Numbered from the stretch's first letter, positions 34,291-43,396 are shown. The stretch is 64,000 nucleotides of DNA from Streptomyces fructofermentans (GCF_014651055.1 NZ_BMWD01000020.1:62001-126000), one strand, 5' to 3'. Translations and numbers: made by a program. The notes: generated by a model not told the origin, from the sequence alone.

Positions 34291-34444
34291 ACTACCACCG
34301 TCCTGGCATTCGAGCCTTTGATACGGGCCTACGATCGTCACACCAAAGCACTGCCGGGGTGCCTCACAGCAGCGTAACTTAGCGTCCCAAGACACCCGCT
34401 GCCTGTGCACTGCCCGCGCCCAACCGCCCGAGGGGTCCCGTTCC

Positions 34445-35269
34445 GTGAGTCTGCATCCGAGCCTTCAGTCCTACGCCGACGCCTGGGCCCACTCCGTCGA
34501 TGCGATATCCGAGTTGGTGTCGCCGCTGGTGGAGGGCGAGTGGAACCGCCGCACTCCCTGCCCCGGCTGGTCGGTGCGCGACCTCGTCTCGCACGTCATC
34601 GGCCTGGACTGCGAGATGCTGGGCGACCCGCGGCCGATCCACACGCTGCCCCGCGACCTGTACCACGTGACGAACGAGCACCAGCGGTACATGGAGATGC
34701 AGGTCGACGTACGCCGTCACCACACCGCGCCGGAGATGACCTCCGAGCTGGAGTACACGGTCATCCGCCGCAACCGTCAGCTCCGCAACGAGTCGCGGCA
34801 GCCCGACACCCTCGTGCGCGGTCCGCTCGGTACCGAGGTCACCCTCGAACAGGCCATGCGCAACCGCGCCTTCGACGTCTGGGTCCACGAGCAGGACCTG
34901 CGCGTCACGCTCGGGCAGCCGGGCAACCTCGACTCGCCCGGTGCCCTCATCACCCGTGACGTGCTGCTCTCCCGGCTCCCGAAGGTCGTCGCCAAGGACG
35001 CCGGGGCACCGGCGAACTCCGCGGTCGTCTTCGACGTCCACGGGCCCGTCGAGTTCCTCCGCACGGTCCGTGTCGACGCGGAGGGCCGGGGCTCGATAGA
35101 CGGCGCCCCCTCCCTCGGCCCGGCCGCGGCGCTCTCCCTGGACTGGGAGACGTACGTCCGCCTGGCCTGCGGGCGGGTCACCCCGGAGGCGGTGTCGGAC
35201 CGGCTGAAGACCGAGGGCGACCCCGAACTGACGGCGGCGATCCTCAGGTCGTTCACCGTCACTCCGTAG
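34445..35269 (+). CDS. maleylpyruvate isomerase family mycothiol-dependent protein (DinB-like)
   Basis: 274 aa. An N-terminal DinB/MDMPI-like four-helix domain (~10-165) carries the WSVRDLVSHVIGLDCEM motif (metal-binding His) and the later DVWVHEQDLRV motif (second His). A C-terminal domain (~175-270) contains LDWETYVRLACGR, an SCP2-like feature of the family. Members use mycothiol in isomerase or S-transferase reactions, which fits an actinomycete. Start GTG 34445 has GAGGGG about 9 nt upstream. Substrate not predictable. Confidence 0.88.
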   Translation: MSLHPSLQSYADAWAHSVDAISELVSPLVEGEWNRRTPCPGWSVRDLVSHVIGLDCEMLGDPRPIHTLPRDLYHVTNEHQRYMEMQVDVRRHHTAPEMTSELEYTVIRRNRQLRNESRQPDTLVRGPLGTEVTLEQAMRNRAFDVWVHEQDLRVTLGQPGNLDSPGALITRDVLLSRLPKVVAKDAGAPANSAVVFDVHGPVEFLRTVRVDAEGRGSIDGAPSLGPAAALSLDWETYVRLACGRVTPEAVSDRLKTEGDPELTAAILRSFTVTP

Positions 35270-35298
35270 CCGTCACCGGCGGCACGGAACGGACGCGA

Positions 35299-35319
35299 CC
35301 GGTGCCCGGGCGGCACCGG
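35299..35319. terminator. terminator between convergent genes
   Basis: Perfect 8-bp stem (35299-35306 with 35312-35319), 5-nt loop, between the isomerase-like gene and the MFS gene. Confidence 0.6.
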
Positions 35320-35386
35320 CGGTGTTCCGCGCCGCCGACGTGGCCCACCCGCCTGCGCCCGGCGGCCCCGCCGTGCGGGGAAGGCC

Positions 35387-36697
35387 TCACACCGGGACGT
35401 GCACGGTCTCCACGCGGCTCGCCACCAGCCGCTCGCGCTCGCGGCGGGCCGCCTGCCCGCGCAGCCGCAGGATCTGGGTGAGACCGAGCGCCTGGAGGAC
35501 GAAGACCGCGGAGAACGCGACCGAGTAGTCGCCCCCCGTGGCGTCCAGCAGCACACCCACGGCGAGCAGGGTCGTCATCGAGGCGACGAAGCCGCCCATG
35601 TTGGTGATGCCCGAGGCGGTGCCCTGGCGCTCGGGCGGGTTCGCCGGGCGGGCGAAGTCGAAACCGATCATCGAGGCGGGCCCGCAGGCTCCGAGCACCG
35701 CGCACAGCACGGTCAGCAGCCACGCCGGCGCGTGGTCGGCGGGCCAGGCCAGCACGGCGGCCCACACGACCGCGGTCGACAGGACCGTGCCCAGGGCCAG
35801 CGGGAGCCTGGCCGCGTGGTGCCGGGCGACGACCTGCCCGTAGACCAGGCCGATCAGCATGTTGGAGAGCACCACGAGCGTGAGGAGCTCGCCGGCCGCC
35901 GCCCGTGACAGGCCCTGGGCCTCGACGAGGAACGGCAGCCCCCACAGCAGCAGGAACACCATCGCCGGGAACTGCGTGGTGAAGTGCACCCACAGCCCGA
36001 GCCGGGTTCCCGGCTCCCGCCAGGACGCGACGATCTGACGGCGTACGTACGCGGCTCCCCTGTGCGGGAACGGCTCGGGCTCGTGCCCCTCGGGGTGGTC
36101 CTTCAGGAACGCCAGCATGAGGACGAGGACGACCACGCCCGCGAGCGAGCTGCCCGCGAAGGCCGCCGTCCAGCCGACGCCGTGCAGCAACCGGGCGATG
36201 ACCAGCGTCGACACGAGGTTTCCCGCCATGCCCACCAGACCGGCGAGTTGCGCGACGAGCGGCCCCCGCCGGGCCGGGAACCAGCGGGTGCCCAGCCGCA
36301 GCACGCTGATGAAGGTCATCGCGTCGCCGCAGCCGAGCAGCGCGCGCGAGGCGAGCGCCGTCCCGTACGAGGGGGAGAGCGCGAAGCCGAGCTGGCCGAT
36401 CGTGAACAGGACGACCCCGAGGGTCAGCACCTTCTTCGTGCCCAGCCGGTCGACCATGAGGCCCACGGGGATCTGCATGCCCGCGTAGACGAGGAGCTGC
36501 AGGATCGAGAACGTCGACAGCGCCGAGGCGTTGACGTGGAAGCGGTCGGCGGCGTCGAGACCCGCGACCCCGAGCGACGTGCGGAAGATGACCGCCACGA
36601 AGTACACGGAGACACCGACGGACCACACCGTGACCGCGCGCCGGCCGCCCGGCGGATCGCCCGGCAGGGCGGGCGCGGTGGACCGGTACGAGCTCAT
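35387..36697 (-). CDS. MFS transporter
   Basis: 436-aa major facilitator with about 12 membrane helices. The loop 2-3 motif is VGLMVDRLGTKKVL (G-x-x-x-D-R-x-G-x-R/K), and a long central cytoplasmic loop sits near 195-230 (KDHPEGHEPEPFPHRG). The C-terminus is basic and soluble. It starts in the stop codon of the GntR regulator gene (ATGA overlap), so the two are co-transcribed, and the regulator probably responds to the transported compound or a product. Related transporters move organic acids or sugars; substrate unknown. Confidence 0.9.
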   Translation of the reverse strand: MSSYRSTAPALPGDPPGGRRAVTVWSVGVSVYFVAVIFRTSLGVAGLDAADRFHVNASALSTFSILQLLVYAGMQIPVGLMVDRLGTKKVLTLGVVLFTIGQLGFALSPSYGTALASRALLGCGDAMTFISVLRLGTRWFPARRGPLVAQLAGLVGMAGNLVSTLVIARLLHGVGWTAAFAGSSLAGVVVLVLMLAFLKDHPEGHEPEPFPHRGAAYVRRQIVASWREPGTRLGLWVHFTTQFPAMVFLLLWGLPFLVEAQGLSRAAAGELLTLVVLSNMLIGLVYGQVVARHHAARLPLALGTVLSTAVVWAAVLAWPADHAPAWLLTVLCAVLGACGPASMIGFDFARPANPPERQGTASGITNMGGFVASMTTLLAVGVLLDATGGDYSVAFSAVFVLQALGLTQILRLRGQAARRERERLVASRVETVHVPV

Positions 36698-37344
36698 CGG
36701 ACGTCACCCCGCGCCAGGTTGGAGAACCAGCTGACGTGCCGGTGGATCAGGGCGACGGCCGACTCGGCGTCGCCCGAGCGCAGCGCGTCCAGGATCTCCT
36801 GGTGCTCGGTGAGCGTCTTGGTGATCCGGTCGGGGTGGGCGTGCATGACGGCGACGCCCATCCTCAACTGCCGGTCGCGGAGCTGGTCGTAGAGCCGGGA
36901 GAGGATCTCGTTGCCGCCGCTGCGGACGATCTCGGCGTGGAAGCACCGGTCGGTGACCGCCGCTCCGGCCAGGTCGCCCGCGGCGGCCTGCTCCTGCTGC
37001 TTCGCGAGGAGTTCGGTCAGTCTGGCGACGAGAGCGGGCGAGGCCGGGACGGCCTTGCGGATGGCGTGCTCCTCGACGAGCTGCCGGGTCTCCACGACGT
37101 CCGCGATCTCCTGCGCGGAGACGGGCAGGACGAGGGCGCCCTTCTTCGGGTAGAGCCGGATCAGGCCCTCGGCCTCCAGCCTGAGCAGAGCCTCGCGCAC
37201 CGGGGTCCGCGATACACCGACGGCCTCGGCCAACTCGCCCTCGGTCAGCAGCGTCCCGCCCTCGTAGCGGCGCTCCAGCACGGCTTGCTTGACGTGGGCG
37301 TAGACACGGTCGGCGGCGGGGGGTTGCTTCACGGCCAGAGACAT
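36694..37344 (-). CDS. GntR-family regulator, FCD (FadR/VanR) type
   Basis: 216 aa. N-terminal winged helix (~10-75: EGGTLLTEGELAEAVGVSRTPVREALLRLEAEGLI) is textbook GntR. The C-terminal all-helical FCD ligand domain (~85-210) has DRCFHAEIV and TEHQEILDAL with metal-binding histidines in place. First gene of a two-gene operon with the MFS transporter. A possible promoter with TATCTA lies within 20 bp upstream, and an ACACGT-rich stretch (37364-37380) there may be the operator. The ligand is probably a carboxylic acid (family knowledge). Confidence 0.9.
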   Translation of the reverse strand: MSLAVKQPPAADRVYAHVKQAVLERRYEGGTLLTEGELAEAVGVSRTPVREALLRLEAEGLIRLYPKKGALVLPVSAQEIADVVETRQLVEEHAIRKAVPASPALVARLTELLAKQQEQAAAGDLAGAAVTDRCFHAEIVRSGGNEILSRLYDQLRDRQLRMGVAVMHAHPDRITKTLTEHQEILDALRSGDAESAVALIHRHVSWFSNLARGDVR

Positions 37345-37595
37345 GGCGACAGCTTAGATACAACACGTACGCATGACACGTCCCGTCCGGGATGCGGACC
37401 GGTCCGCGCGCCGGGGAGGCCCGCCAAGTCCCGTGATTCCGGAGAGGAGTTCGAAACGTGACCCAGGCCACTCGTTTGACGTACATCCTTTTCCACCGGT
37501 TGCATGTCACACCAGAAGGCGCCACTCCCAAGTGGCTGTCGTACTGGGGCATTTGGCACCCGCTCGGTTCTTTCAACCAAATCGGGGTAATCGAC

Positions 37596-38498
37596 TTGAT
37601 AACCGGTATTACGGGCGTACGCGGACGTGTTCGCAGAGCTGCCGCCGTGGTCATCACCACCGGAGCCGTGCTCGCGAGCGGGGCCCTCACCACGGCTCCC
37701 GCGCAAGCCCTCACGACCCCCACGATCGCCGCCAAGGGCGGTTTCGTGATGAACAACAGCACGGGTAAGTCGCTCTACACCAAGGCCGCGGACACCCGTC
37801 GCTCCACCGGCTCCACGACGAAGATCATGACCGCGAAGGTCGTGCTGTCGCAGCCGAACCTCAACCTGGACACCAAGGTCACGATCCAGAAGGCGTACAG
37901 CGACTACATCGTCAGCAACAACGCCTCGTCGGCCCGGCTGATCGTCGGCGACAAGGTCACCGTCCGCCAGCTCCTGTACGGCCTGATGCTCCCGTCCGGC
38001 TGCGACGCCGCGTACGCGCTCGCCGACAAGTTCGGCTCCGGCTCGACGCGTGGCGCCCGCGTGAAGTCGTTCCTCGGCAAGATGAACAAGCAGGCCAAGG
38101 ACCTCGGCCTGACGAACACGCACTTCGATTCCTTCGACGGCATCGGCAAGGGTGCGAACTACTCCACGCCGCGCGACCTCACGAAGATCGCCAGCAGCGC
38201 GATGAAGAGCGCCAACTTCCGCGCGATCGTGAAGACGAAGTCGTACACGGCGAAGACCGTGACCAAGACCGGCAGCATCCGCACCATGCAGCCGTGGACG
38301 AACACGAACACGCTGCTCAGCAGCTACAGCGGCGCCATAGGCGTGAAGACCGGCTCCGGCCCCGAGGCCAAGTACTGCCTGGTCTTCGCCGCGACCCGGA
38401 ACGGCAAGACCGTGATCGGCACGGTCCTGGCCTCCACGTCGGCGACCGTGCGCGCCTCGGACGCCACGAAGCTCCTCAACTACGGCTTCGCGAAGTAG
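37596..38498 (+). CDS. serine-type D-Ala-D-Ala transpeptidase/carboxypeptidase, K15 type
   Basis: Penicillin-binding S11 peptidase acting outside the cell on peptidoglycan. From TTG 37596 it has 300 aa: a signal peptide to about residue 38 (APAQA), then the mature domain. Active-site motifs are STTK (S73, K76), SGC (S134-C136) and KTG (251-253). The SGC instead of the usual SGN is the hallmark of the Streptomyces K15 DD-transpeptidase, which this closely resembles. GTG 37458 with a strong GGAGAGGAG would add 46 residues, but that stretch lacks the high GC3 of the gene, so I treat it as leader. An AATCGGGG stretch precedes the TTG. Confidence 0.9.
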   Translation: MITGITGVRGRVRRAAAVVITTGAVLASGALTTAPAQALTTPTIAAKGGFVMNNSTGKSLYTKAADTRRSTGSTTKIMTAKVVLSQPNLNLDTKVTIQKAYSDYIVSNNASSARLIVGDKVTVRQLLYGLMLPSGCDAAYALADKFGSGSTRGARVKSFLGKMNKQAKDLGLTNTHFDSFDGIGKGANYSTPRDLTKIASSAMKSANFRAIVKTKSYTAKTVTKTGSIRTMQPWTNTNTLLSSYSGAIGVKTGSGPEAKYCLVFAATRNGKTVIGTVLASTSATVRASDATKLLNYGFAK

Positions 38499-38506
38499 CC
38501 GCGCCT

Positions 38507-38528
38507 CCCGCGCCCCAGGGGGCGCGGG
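38507..38528 (+). terminator. first hairpin after the DD-peptidase gene
   Basis: 10-bp inverted repeat CCCGCGCCCC / GGGGCGCGGG separated by 2 nt, so it would form a ~9-bp stem. It lies 8 bp after the stop. Confidence 0.55.
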
Positions 38529-38613
38529 ACGGCGGCATCGCACGGCCCGTCCCCCCTCGGGGTGAAGCGGGCGAACAACTGGTCCGTCACTCCTCGGGGT
38601 GATGGACGAACGA

Positions 38614-38644
38614 CCGGCGCGTCACCCTCGGGGTGACGCGCCGG
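38614..38644. terminator. strong bidirectional terminator
   Basis: Perfect 14-bp stem (38614-38627 with 38631-38644), 3-nt loop, between the convergent DD-peptidase and E2 genes. The loop motif CCTCGGGGTGA is repeated at 38555 and 38592. Confidence 0.85.
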
Positions 38645-38715
38645 AAGTGCGTTCGGGACCGGGGGTCCACCGGAGTTCCCGCCGGGCGTCGGCCGCGCGG
38701 CGGGAACGGCCCGGC

Positions 38716-40164
38716 CTAGGCCCAGGTGATCAGCCGCTTGGGCTGCTCCAGGACCGCCGCGACATCCGCGAGGACCCTGGAACCCAGTTCGCCGTCGACC
38801 AGCCGGTGGTCGAAGGAGAGCGCCAGGGTCGTGACCTGGCGGGCCTTCACCTTGCCCTTGTGGACCCACGGCTGGAGCTTGATCGCCCCGACGGCGAGGA
38901 TCGCGGACTCACCGGGGTTGAGGATCGGCGTGCCCGTGTCGACGCCGAAGACGCCGACGTTGGTGATGGTCACCGTGCCGCCCTGCATGGCCGCGGGCGA
39001 CGTCTTTCCCTCGCGGGCGGTGGCGACCAGCTCGCCGAGCGCCTGCGCGAGCTGCGGCAGGGTCCGGGTGTGCGCGTCCTTGATGTTCGGCACGATCAGA
39101 CCGCGGGGGGTGGCGGCGGCGATGCCCAGGTTCACGTAGTGCTTCTGGACGATCTCCTGGTTCGCCTCGTCCCACGACGCGTTGACCCCGGGGTTGCGCT
39201 TGACGGCGACCAGCAGGGCCTTGGCGACGAGCAGCAGCGGGTTCACCCGCAGCCCCTGCATGTCCTTGTCCTGCTTCAGCTCCTCGACCAGCTTCATCGT
39301 GCGCGTCACGTCGACCGTGACGAACTCGGTGACGTGCGGCGCGGTGAACGCCGAGCCGACCATCGCGGCGGCGATCGCCTTGCGCACACCCTTGACCGGC
39401 ACCCGGGTCTCCCGGACGCCGTCCTGGACCGCGGGGGCGGTCGCGACGGGAGCCGCGGCCGGAGCGGGAGCCGGAACGGCGGCGGGGGCCGGGGCGGCCG
39501 GGGCGGCCACGGGCTGGGGGACGACGGCCGGGGCGGCCGCCGCGTGCACGTCCTCGCGGGTGATGATCCCGTCGGGCCCGGACGGGACCACCGTCGCCAG
39601 GTCCACGCCGAGGTCCTTGGCCAGCTTGCGCACCGGAGGCTTGGCCAGCGGGCGGGCGGCCGGGGCCGCGTGCCCGTTCAGCTCCGCCTGCACCGCCGCG
39701 GCGGCGCCGGCCGGCTGCTGTGCCTGGGCCCCCTTGCGGGGCCGGCGCTTCGTGGACGACTCGGCGACCCCGTAGCCGACGAGCACCGGTGTCCGGCCCT
39801 CGGACCTGGGCTCCTCCTCGGGCGCCTCGGGCGGTGCTGGCGCCACCGCCGGGGCGGCGGCGGCCGGAGCCTCGGGCGCGGCGGCCGGAGCGGCCCCGCC
39901 GCCCACGGCCACGGCGATGATCACCTGGCCGACGTCCACCGTCGTCCCCTCGGGGAAGCGCAGCTCGTGCACCACTCCGTTGAAGGGGATCGGCAGCTCG
40001 ACGGCGGCCTTCGCCGTCTCCACCTCGCACACGACCTGCCCGTCGGTGACCGTGTCACCCGGCTGGACGTACCACTTGAGGATCTCCGCCTCGGTGAGAC
40101 CCTCGCCCACGTCGGGCATCCTGAACTCGCTCAGCCCCGAGGCGGTATCAGTCATCGTCGTCAC
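38716..40164 (-). CDS. branched-chain 2-oxoacid dehydrogenase E2 (first cluster)
   Basis: Dihydrolipoyl acyltransferase core of the BCDH complex, 482 aa. It transfers isobutyryl, isovaleryl or 2-methylbutyryl groups to CoA. N-terminal lipoyl domain (~10-90) has the lipoylated lysine in ETAKA. A long Ala/Pro linker (~95-165) precedes the peripheral subunit-binding domain (~170-205, VRKLAKDLGVDLATVVPSG). After a second Pro/Ala linker, the catalytic domain (~245-480) ends with SFDHRLVDG. Start GTG 40164 has GAGGAGAGGG upstream; ATG 40155 is an alternative. Last gene of the operon, 10 bp after E1beta. The E3 subunit is not in the window. Confidence 0.93.
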   Translation of the reverse strand: MTTMTDTASGLSEFRMPDVGEGLTEAEILKWYVQPGDTVTDGQVVCEVETAKAAVELPIPFNGVVHELRFPEGTTVDVGQVIIAVAVGGGAAPAAAPEAPAAAAPAVAPAPPEAPEEEPRSEGRTPVLVGYGVAESSTKRRPRKGAQAQQPAGAAAAVQAELNGHAAPAARPLAKPPVRKLAKDLGVDLATVVPSGPDGIITREDVHAAAAPAVVPQPVAAPAAPAPAAVPAPAPAAAPVATAPAVQDGVRETRVPVKGVRKAIAAAMVGSAFTAPHVTEFVTVDVTRTMKLVEELKQDKDMQGLRVNPLLLVAKALLVAVKRNPGVNASWDEANQEIVQKHYVNLGIAAATPRGLIVPNIKDAHTRTLPQLAQALGELVATAREGKTSPAAMQGGTVTITNVGVFGVDTGTPILNPGESAILAVGAIKLQPWVHKGKVKARQVTTLALSFDHRLVDGELGSRVLADVAAVLEQPKRLITWA

Positions 40165-40174
40165 GACCCTCTCC

Positions 40175-41155
40175 TCAGAACGCCAGCGAGCGGTCGACGG
40201 CGTCGAGCACCCGGTCGAGACCCGGCAGGTACTCGTCCTCCAGCCGGGCCGGCGGATACGGCGCGTGATAGCCGCCGACCCGCAGCACCGGGGCCTCCAG
40301 GTGGTAGAAGCAGCGCTCCGTGATCCGGGCCGCGATCTCCGAGCCCGTCCCCAGGAACACCGGCGCCTCGTGCACCACGACCAGCCGGCGGGTCTTCTCC
40401 ACCGACGCCTGGATCGAGTCGAAGTCCATGGGGGACATGGACCGCAGGTCCAGCACCTCCAGCGACTTGCCCTCCTCCTGGGCCGCCGCGGCGGCCTCCA
40501 GGCAGACCTTCACCATCGGGCCGTAGGCGGCCAGCGTCAGATCGCTGCCCTCCCGCACGACGCGCGCCCTGTGCAGCGGACCGGGAATCGCCTCGCGGTT
40601 CACCTCGGCCTTGTCCCAGTAGCGGCGCTTCGGCTCGAAGAAGATCACCGGATCGTCGCTCTGGATGGCCTGCTGCATCATCCAGTACGCGTCGTGCGCG
40701 TTGGAGGGGGAGACGACCTTCAGGCCCGCCACGTGCGCGAACAGCGCCTCGGGGGACTCCGAGTGGTGCTCCACCGCGCCGATGCCGCCGCCGTACGGAA
40801 TGCGGATCACGACAGGGAGCTTGATCTTGCCCAGCGCACGCGCGTGCATCTTCGCGAGCTGGGTGACGATCTGGTCGTACGCGGGGAACACGAACCCGTC
40901 GAACTGGATCTCCACCACGGGGCGGTAGCCGCGCAGCGCGAGACCGATCGCCGTACCCACGATGCCCGACTCGGCGAGCGGGGTGTCGATGACCCGGTCC
41001 TCGCCGAAGTCCTTCTGCAGCCCGTCCGTCACCCGGAACACGCCGCCGAGCTTGCCGACGTCCTCGCCCATGATCAGGACCTTGGGGTCGGACTCGAGGG
41101 CCGTGCGCAGCGATTCGTTGATCGCCTTGGCCAGCGCCATCTTTTCCGCAGCCAT
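40175..41155 (-). CDS. branched-chain 2-oxoacid dehydrogenase E1 beta (first cluster)
   Basis: 326-aa beta subunit of the thiamine-diphosphate-dependent decarboxylase E1. Family motifs are MGEDVGKLGGVFRVTDGL, DTPLAESGIVGTAIGLAL (Glu activating the TPP ring), IPYGGGIGAVEHHSES, and the C-terminal transketolase fold with LEAPVLRVGGYHAPYPPARLE. Length is normal. It starts 2 nt after the E1alpha stop, so it is tightly coupled. With E1alpha it makes the alpha2beta2 heterotetramer that decarboxylates the 2-oxoacids of Val, Leu and Ile. Confidence 0.94.
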   Translation of the reverse strand: MAAEKMALAKAINESLRTALESDPKVLIMGEDVGKLGGVFRVTDGLQKDFGEDRVIDTPLAESGIVGTAIGLALRGYRPVVEIQFDGFVFPAYDQIVTQLAKMHARALGKIKLPVVIRIPYGGGIGAVEHHSESPEALFAHVAGLKVVSPSNAHDAYWMMQQAIQSDDPVIFFEPKRRYWDKAEVNREAIPGPLHRARVVREGSDLTLAAYGPMVKVCLEAAAAAQEEGKSLEVLDLRSMSPMDFDSIQASVEKTRRLVVVHEAPVFLGTGSEIAARITERCFYHLEAPVLRVGGYHAPYPPARLEDEYLPGLDRVLDAVDRSLAF

Positions 41156-41157
41156 CG

Positions 41158-42324
41158 CTACTTGCCCTCCCCTTCGTCCGCGAACGACGCCTGGTAGGCG
41201 GCGAACTGGGCCCGCTCCTCGTCGACGAGCGCGTGCCCGTCCGCGTACGCGTTCTCGAACATGGCGAACCGGTCCGGGTCCGGCATGGCGCGGACGACCT
41301 CACGCACCCGCTTGCCCAGAGCCTCGCTCTCGGCCTCCAGCTCCGTGAAGAACGCCTCGTCCGCCTGGCCCGACTCCTCCAGGTACGCGCGCATGCGCAG
41401 GATCGGGTCCTTCACCTCCCACGCCTCGCGCTCCTCGTCGGCCCGGTACTTCGTCGGGTCGTCGGAGGTGGTGTGGGCGCCCATCCGGTAGGTGTACGCC
41501 TCGACGAGGGTCGGCCCCTCGCCCCGGCGGGCCCGCTCCAGGGCCCACTTGGTGACGGCGAGGCAGGCGAGGACGTCGTTGCCGTCCACGCGCACGCCCG
41601 GGAAGCCGTAGCCCTGGGCGCGCTGGTAGAGCGGGACGCGGGTCTGCCTCTCGGTGGGCTCGGAGATCGCCCACTGGTTGTTCTGGCAGAAGAACACGAC
41701 CGGGGCGTTGTACACCGCGGAGAACGTGAAGGCCTCGGCCACGTCGCCCTGGCTGGAGGCGCCGTCGCCGAAGTACGCGATCACGGCCGAGTCCGCGCCG
41801 TCCTTGGCGATGCCCATGGCGTAGCCGGTGGCGTGCAGGGTCTGCGAGCCGATGACGATCGTGTACAGGTGGAAGTTGTTGCTGTTCGGGTCCCAGCCGC
41901 CGTTGTTCACACCCCGGAACATCCCGAGCAGGTTGGTCGGGTCGACCCCGCGGCACCAGGCGACGCCGTGCTCGCGGTAGGTCGGGAAGACGTAGTCGTC
42001 CTCGCGGGTGGCCCGTCCCGAACCGATCTGGGCGGCCTCCTGGCCGAGCAGCGAGGCCCACAGGCCCAGCTCGCCCTGGCGCTGCAGAGAGGTGGCCTCG
42101 GCGTCGAAGCGCCGGGTGAGCACCATGTCGCGGTACAGGCCGCGCAGCTCTTCAGGGGTGATGTCGGCGACGTACGCGTCGTACTCGGCGCTCTCGACGC
42201 GGCGTCCCTCTGGGGTCAGCAGCTGTACGAGATCGGGCTGCGAGCCCGGCGGCTTCTTCGCAGCGGTGCGCTTGGTACCAGCGCTGCGTCGCGGCTTGCG
42301 CGCGGCAGTGCTCTCCACGGTCAC
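41158..42324 (-). CDS. branched-chain 2-oxoacid dehydrogenase E1 alpha (first cluster)
   Basis: 388-aa alpha subunit of E1. TPP-binding motif GDGASSQGDVAEAFTFSAVYN ends at NN (CQNNQWAIS), with SLLGQEAAQIG and the phosphorylation-loop-like YRMGAHTTSDDPTKYR. The N-terminal ~45 residues are Lys/Arg-rich (ARKPRRSAGTKRTAAKKP), longer and more basic than in the second copy. Start GTG 42324 (VTVESTAARKPRR) has GGAGGAG 5-11 nt upstream; the frame beyond it is spurious. First gene of the operon, driven by a promoter at about 42495-42524, leaving a leader of ~160 nt. Divergent from a response regulator. Confidence 0.94.
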   Translation of the reverse strand: MTVESTAARKPRRSAGTKRTAAKKPPGSQPDLVQLLTPEGRRVESAEYDAYVADITPEELRGLYRDMVLTRRFDAEATSLQRQGELGLWASLLGQEAAQIGSGRATREDDYVFPTYREHGVAWCRGVDPTNLLGMFRGVNNGGWDPNSNNFHLYTIVIGSQTLHATGYAMGIAKDGADSAVIAYFGDGASSQGDVAEAFTFSAVYNAPVVFFCQNNQWAISEPTERQTRVPLYQRAQGYGFPGVRVDGNDVLACLAVTKWALERARRGEGPTLVEAYTYRMGAHTTSDDPTKYRADEEREAWEVKDPILRMRAYLEESGQADEAFFTELEAESEALGKRVREVVRAMPDPDRFAMFENAYADGHALVDEERAQFAAYQASFADEGEGK

Positions 42325-42733
42325 GTGTGCTCCTCCGTCGGTCCGGCCCCCGGGGTTGCCGGGTGGCTGGGTTCCCCCTGCTCGAATTTGAGCCCGGGGG
42401 AGCGGCTCGCCTGATTCCGTACCCGCGCACGGGGTGGGTGCCCTCGGCCGGGAACAGGCGTGACAGGTGCCCCGGCGAGCGCCCTGCAACAATCACGTTA
42501 CCCAGTGCTCCACATTTCTGTGAAACCCCTTCTGACCTGCGTTTTTGATTGGATTTCCAAGTACTTTCCACCAGGAGGTCCAAGCAAGTAGCAGACTTCG
42601 GAAGCAGCCGCTGGTCACGGCACTGGTCACAGCCTTGCAGGGGGCCGGAACACCGGCACGTTATCCCGGTCACCCCGATGACGGGAAGAGTTCAACTGGG
42701 GCGTTCGGAAACATCGTGTGTGAGACTTGCTCC
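42325..42733. other. divergent intergenic region (409 bp) between bkd operon 1 and the response regulator
   Basis: Holds the bkd promoter and a long bkd leader. On the plus side an AGGAGGTCC at 42573-42581 looks like a ribosome-binding site but has no usable start codon at the right distance. No ORF supported. Confidence 0.6.
42495..42524 (-). promoter_or_regulatory. promoter of the first bkd operon
   Basis: On the minus strand -35 TTCACA (42524-42519) and -10 TAACGT (42500-42495) with 18-bp spacing. Predicted transcript start near 42488. Confidence 0.6.
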
Positions 42734-43396
42734 GTGCGCGAAGAAGGAAAAATCACTGTATTTCTTCTCGACGACCACGAAGTAGTCCGCCGGGGAGTCC
42801 ACGAGCTGCTGTCGATGGAGGACGACATCGAGGTGGTGGGCGAGGCCGGCACCGCGGCCGACGCGCTGGCCCGCATCCCGGCCACGCACCCCGATGTGGC
42901 CGTGCTCGACGTACGGCTGCCGGACGGCAGCGGGGTCGAGGTCTGCCGCGACATCCGATCCCGGGACGAGGGCATCAAGTGCCTCATCCTGACCTCGTAC
43001 GCCGACGACGAGGCCCTCTTCGACGCGATCATGGCGGGCGCCTCGGGCTACGTCCTGAAGGCGATCCGCGGCGACGAACTGCTCTCGGCGATCCGAGACG
43101 TCGCCGCCGGGAAGTCCCTGCTCGACCCGGAGGCGACGGCCCGGGTGCTGGAACGGCTGCGCGAGGGGGGCGGGGCCAAGGGCGACACCCGGCTCGCGAG
43201 CCTCACCGACCAGGAGCGCAGGATCCTCGACCTGATCGGCGAGGGGCTCACCAACCGCGTGATCGGCGACCGGCTGCACCTCGCGGAGAAGACGATCAAG
43301 AACTACGTCTCCAGCCTGCTGTCGAAACTCGGCATGGAGCGCCGCGCGCAGGCCGCCGCCTATGTGGCCCGCCTCCAGGCGGAGAAGGACCGCTAG
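42734..43396 (+). CDS. orphan NarL/DevR-type response regulator
   Basis: 220 aa. Receiver domain (~7-125) has the acidic pair D13-D14 (LLDDHE), phosphoacceptor D59 (AVLDVRLPDG) and the conserved Lys in YVLKAIRG. The LuxR-type HTH (~150-215) has LTDQERRILDLIGEGLTNRVIGDRLHLAEKTIKNYVSSLLSKLGM, close to mycobacterial DevR/DosR. Start GTG 42734 (VREEGKITVFLLDDHE) is chosen by family alignment; no good Shine-Dalgarno. No histidine kinase is adjacent, so it is an orphan or served by a distant kinase. It is divergent from the bkd operon, whose regulation by it is possible but untested. Confidence 0.92.
   Translation: MREEGKITVFLLDDHEVVRRGVHELLSMEDDIEVVGEAGTAADALARIPATHPDVAVLDVRLPDGSGVEVCRDIRSRDEGIKCLILTSYADDEALFDAIMAGASGYVLKAIRGDELLSAIRDVAAGKSLLDPEATARVLERLREGGGAKGDTRLASLTDQERRILDLIGEGLTNRVIGDRLHLAEKTIKNYVSSLLSKLGMERRAQAAAYVARLQAEKDR

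Noticed and set aside
37458..37595. N-terminal extension of the DD-peptidase as coding sequence
   Set aside because: Codon use lacks the GC3 bias of the gene and the signal peptide begins after it; kept as an open question in findings rather than annotated.
42573..42581. AGGAGGTCC as ribosome-binding site of a small gene before the response regulator
   Set aside because: No ATG, GTG or TTG at a usable distance opens a frame of any length.
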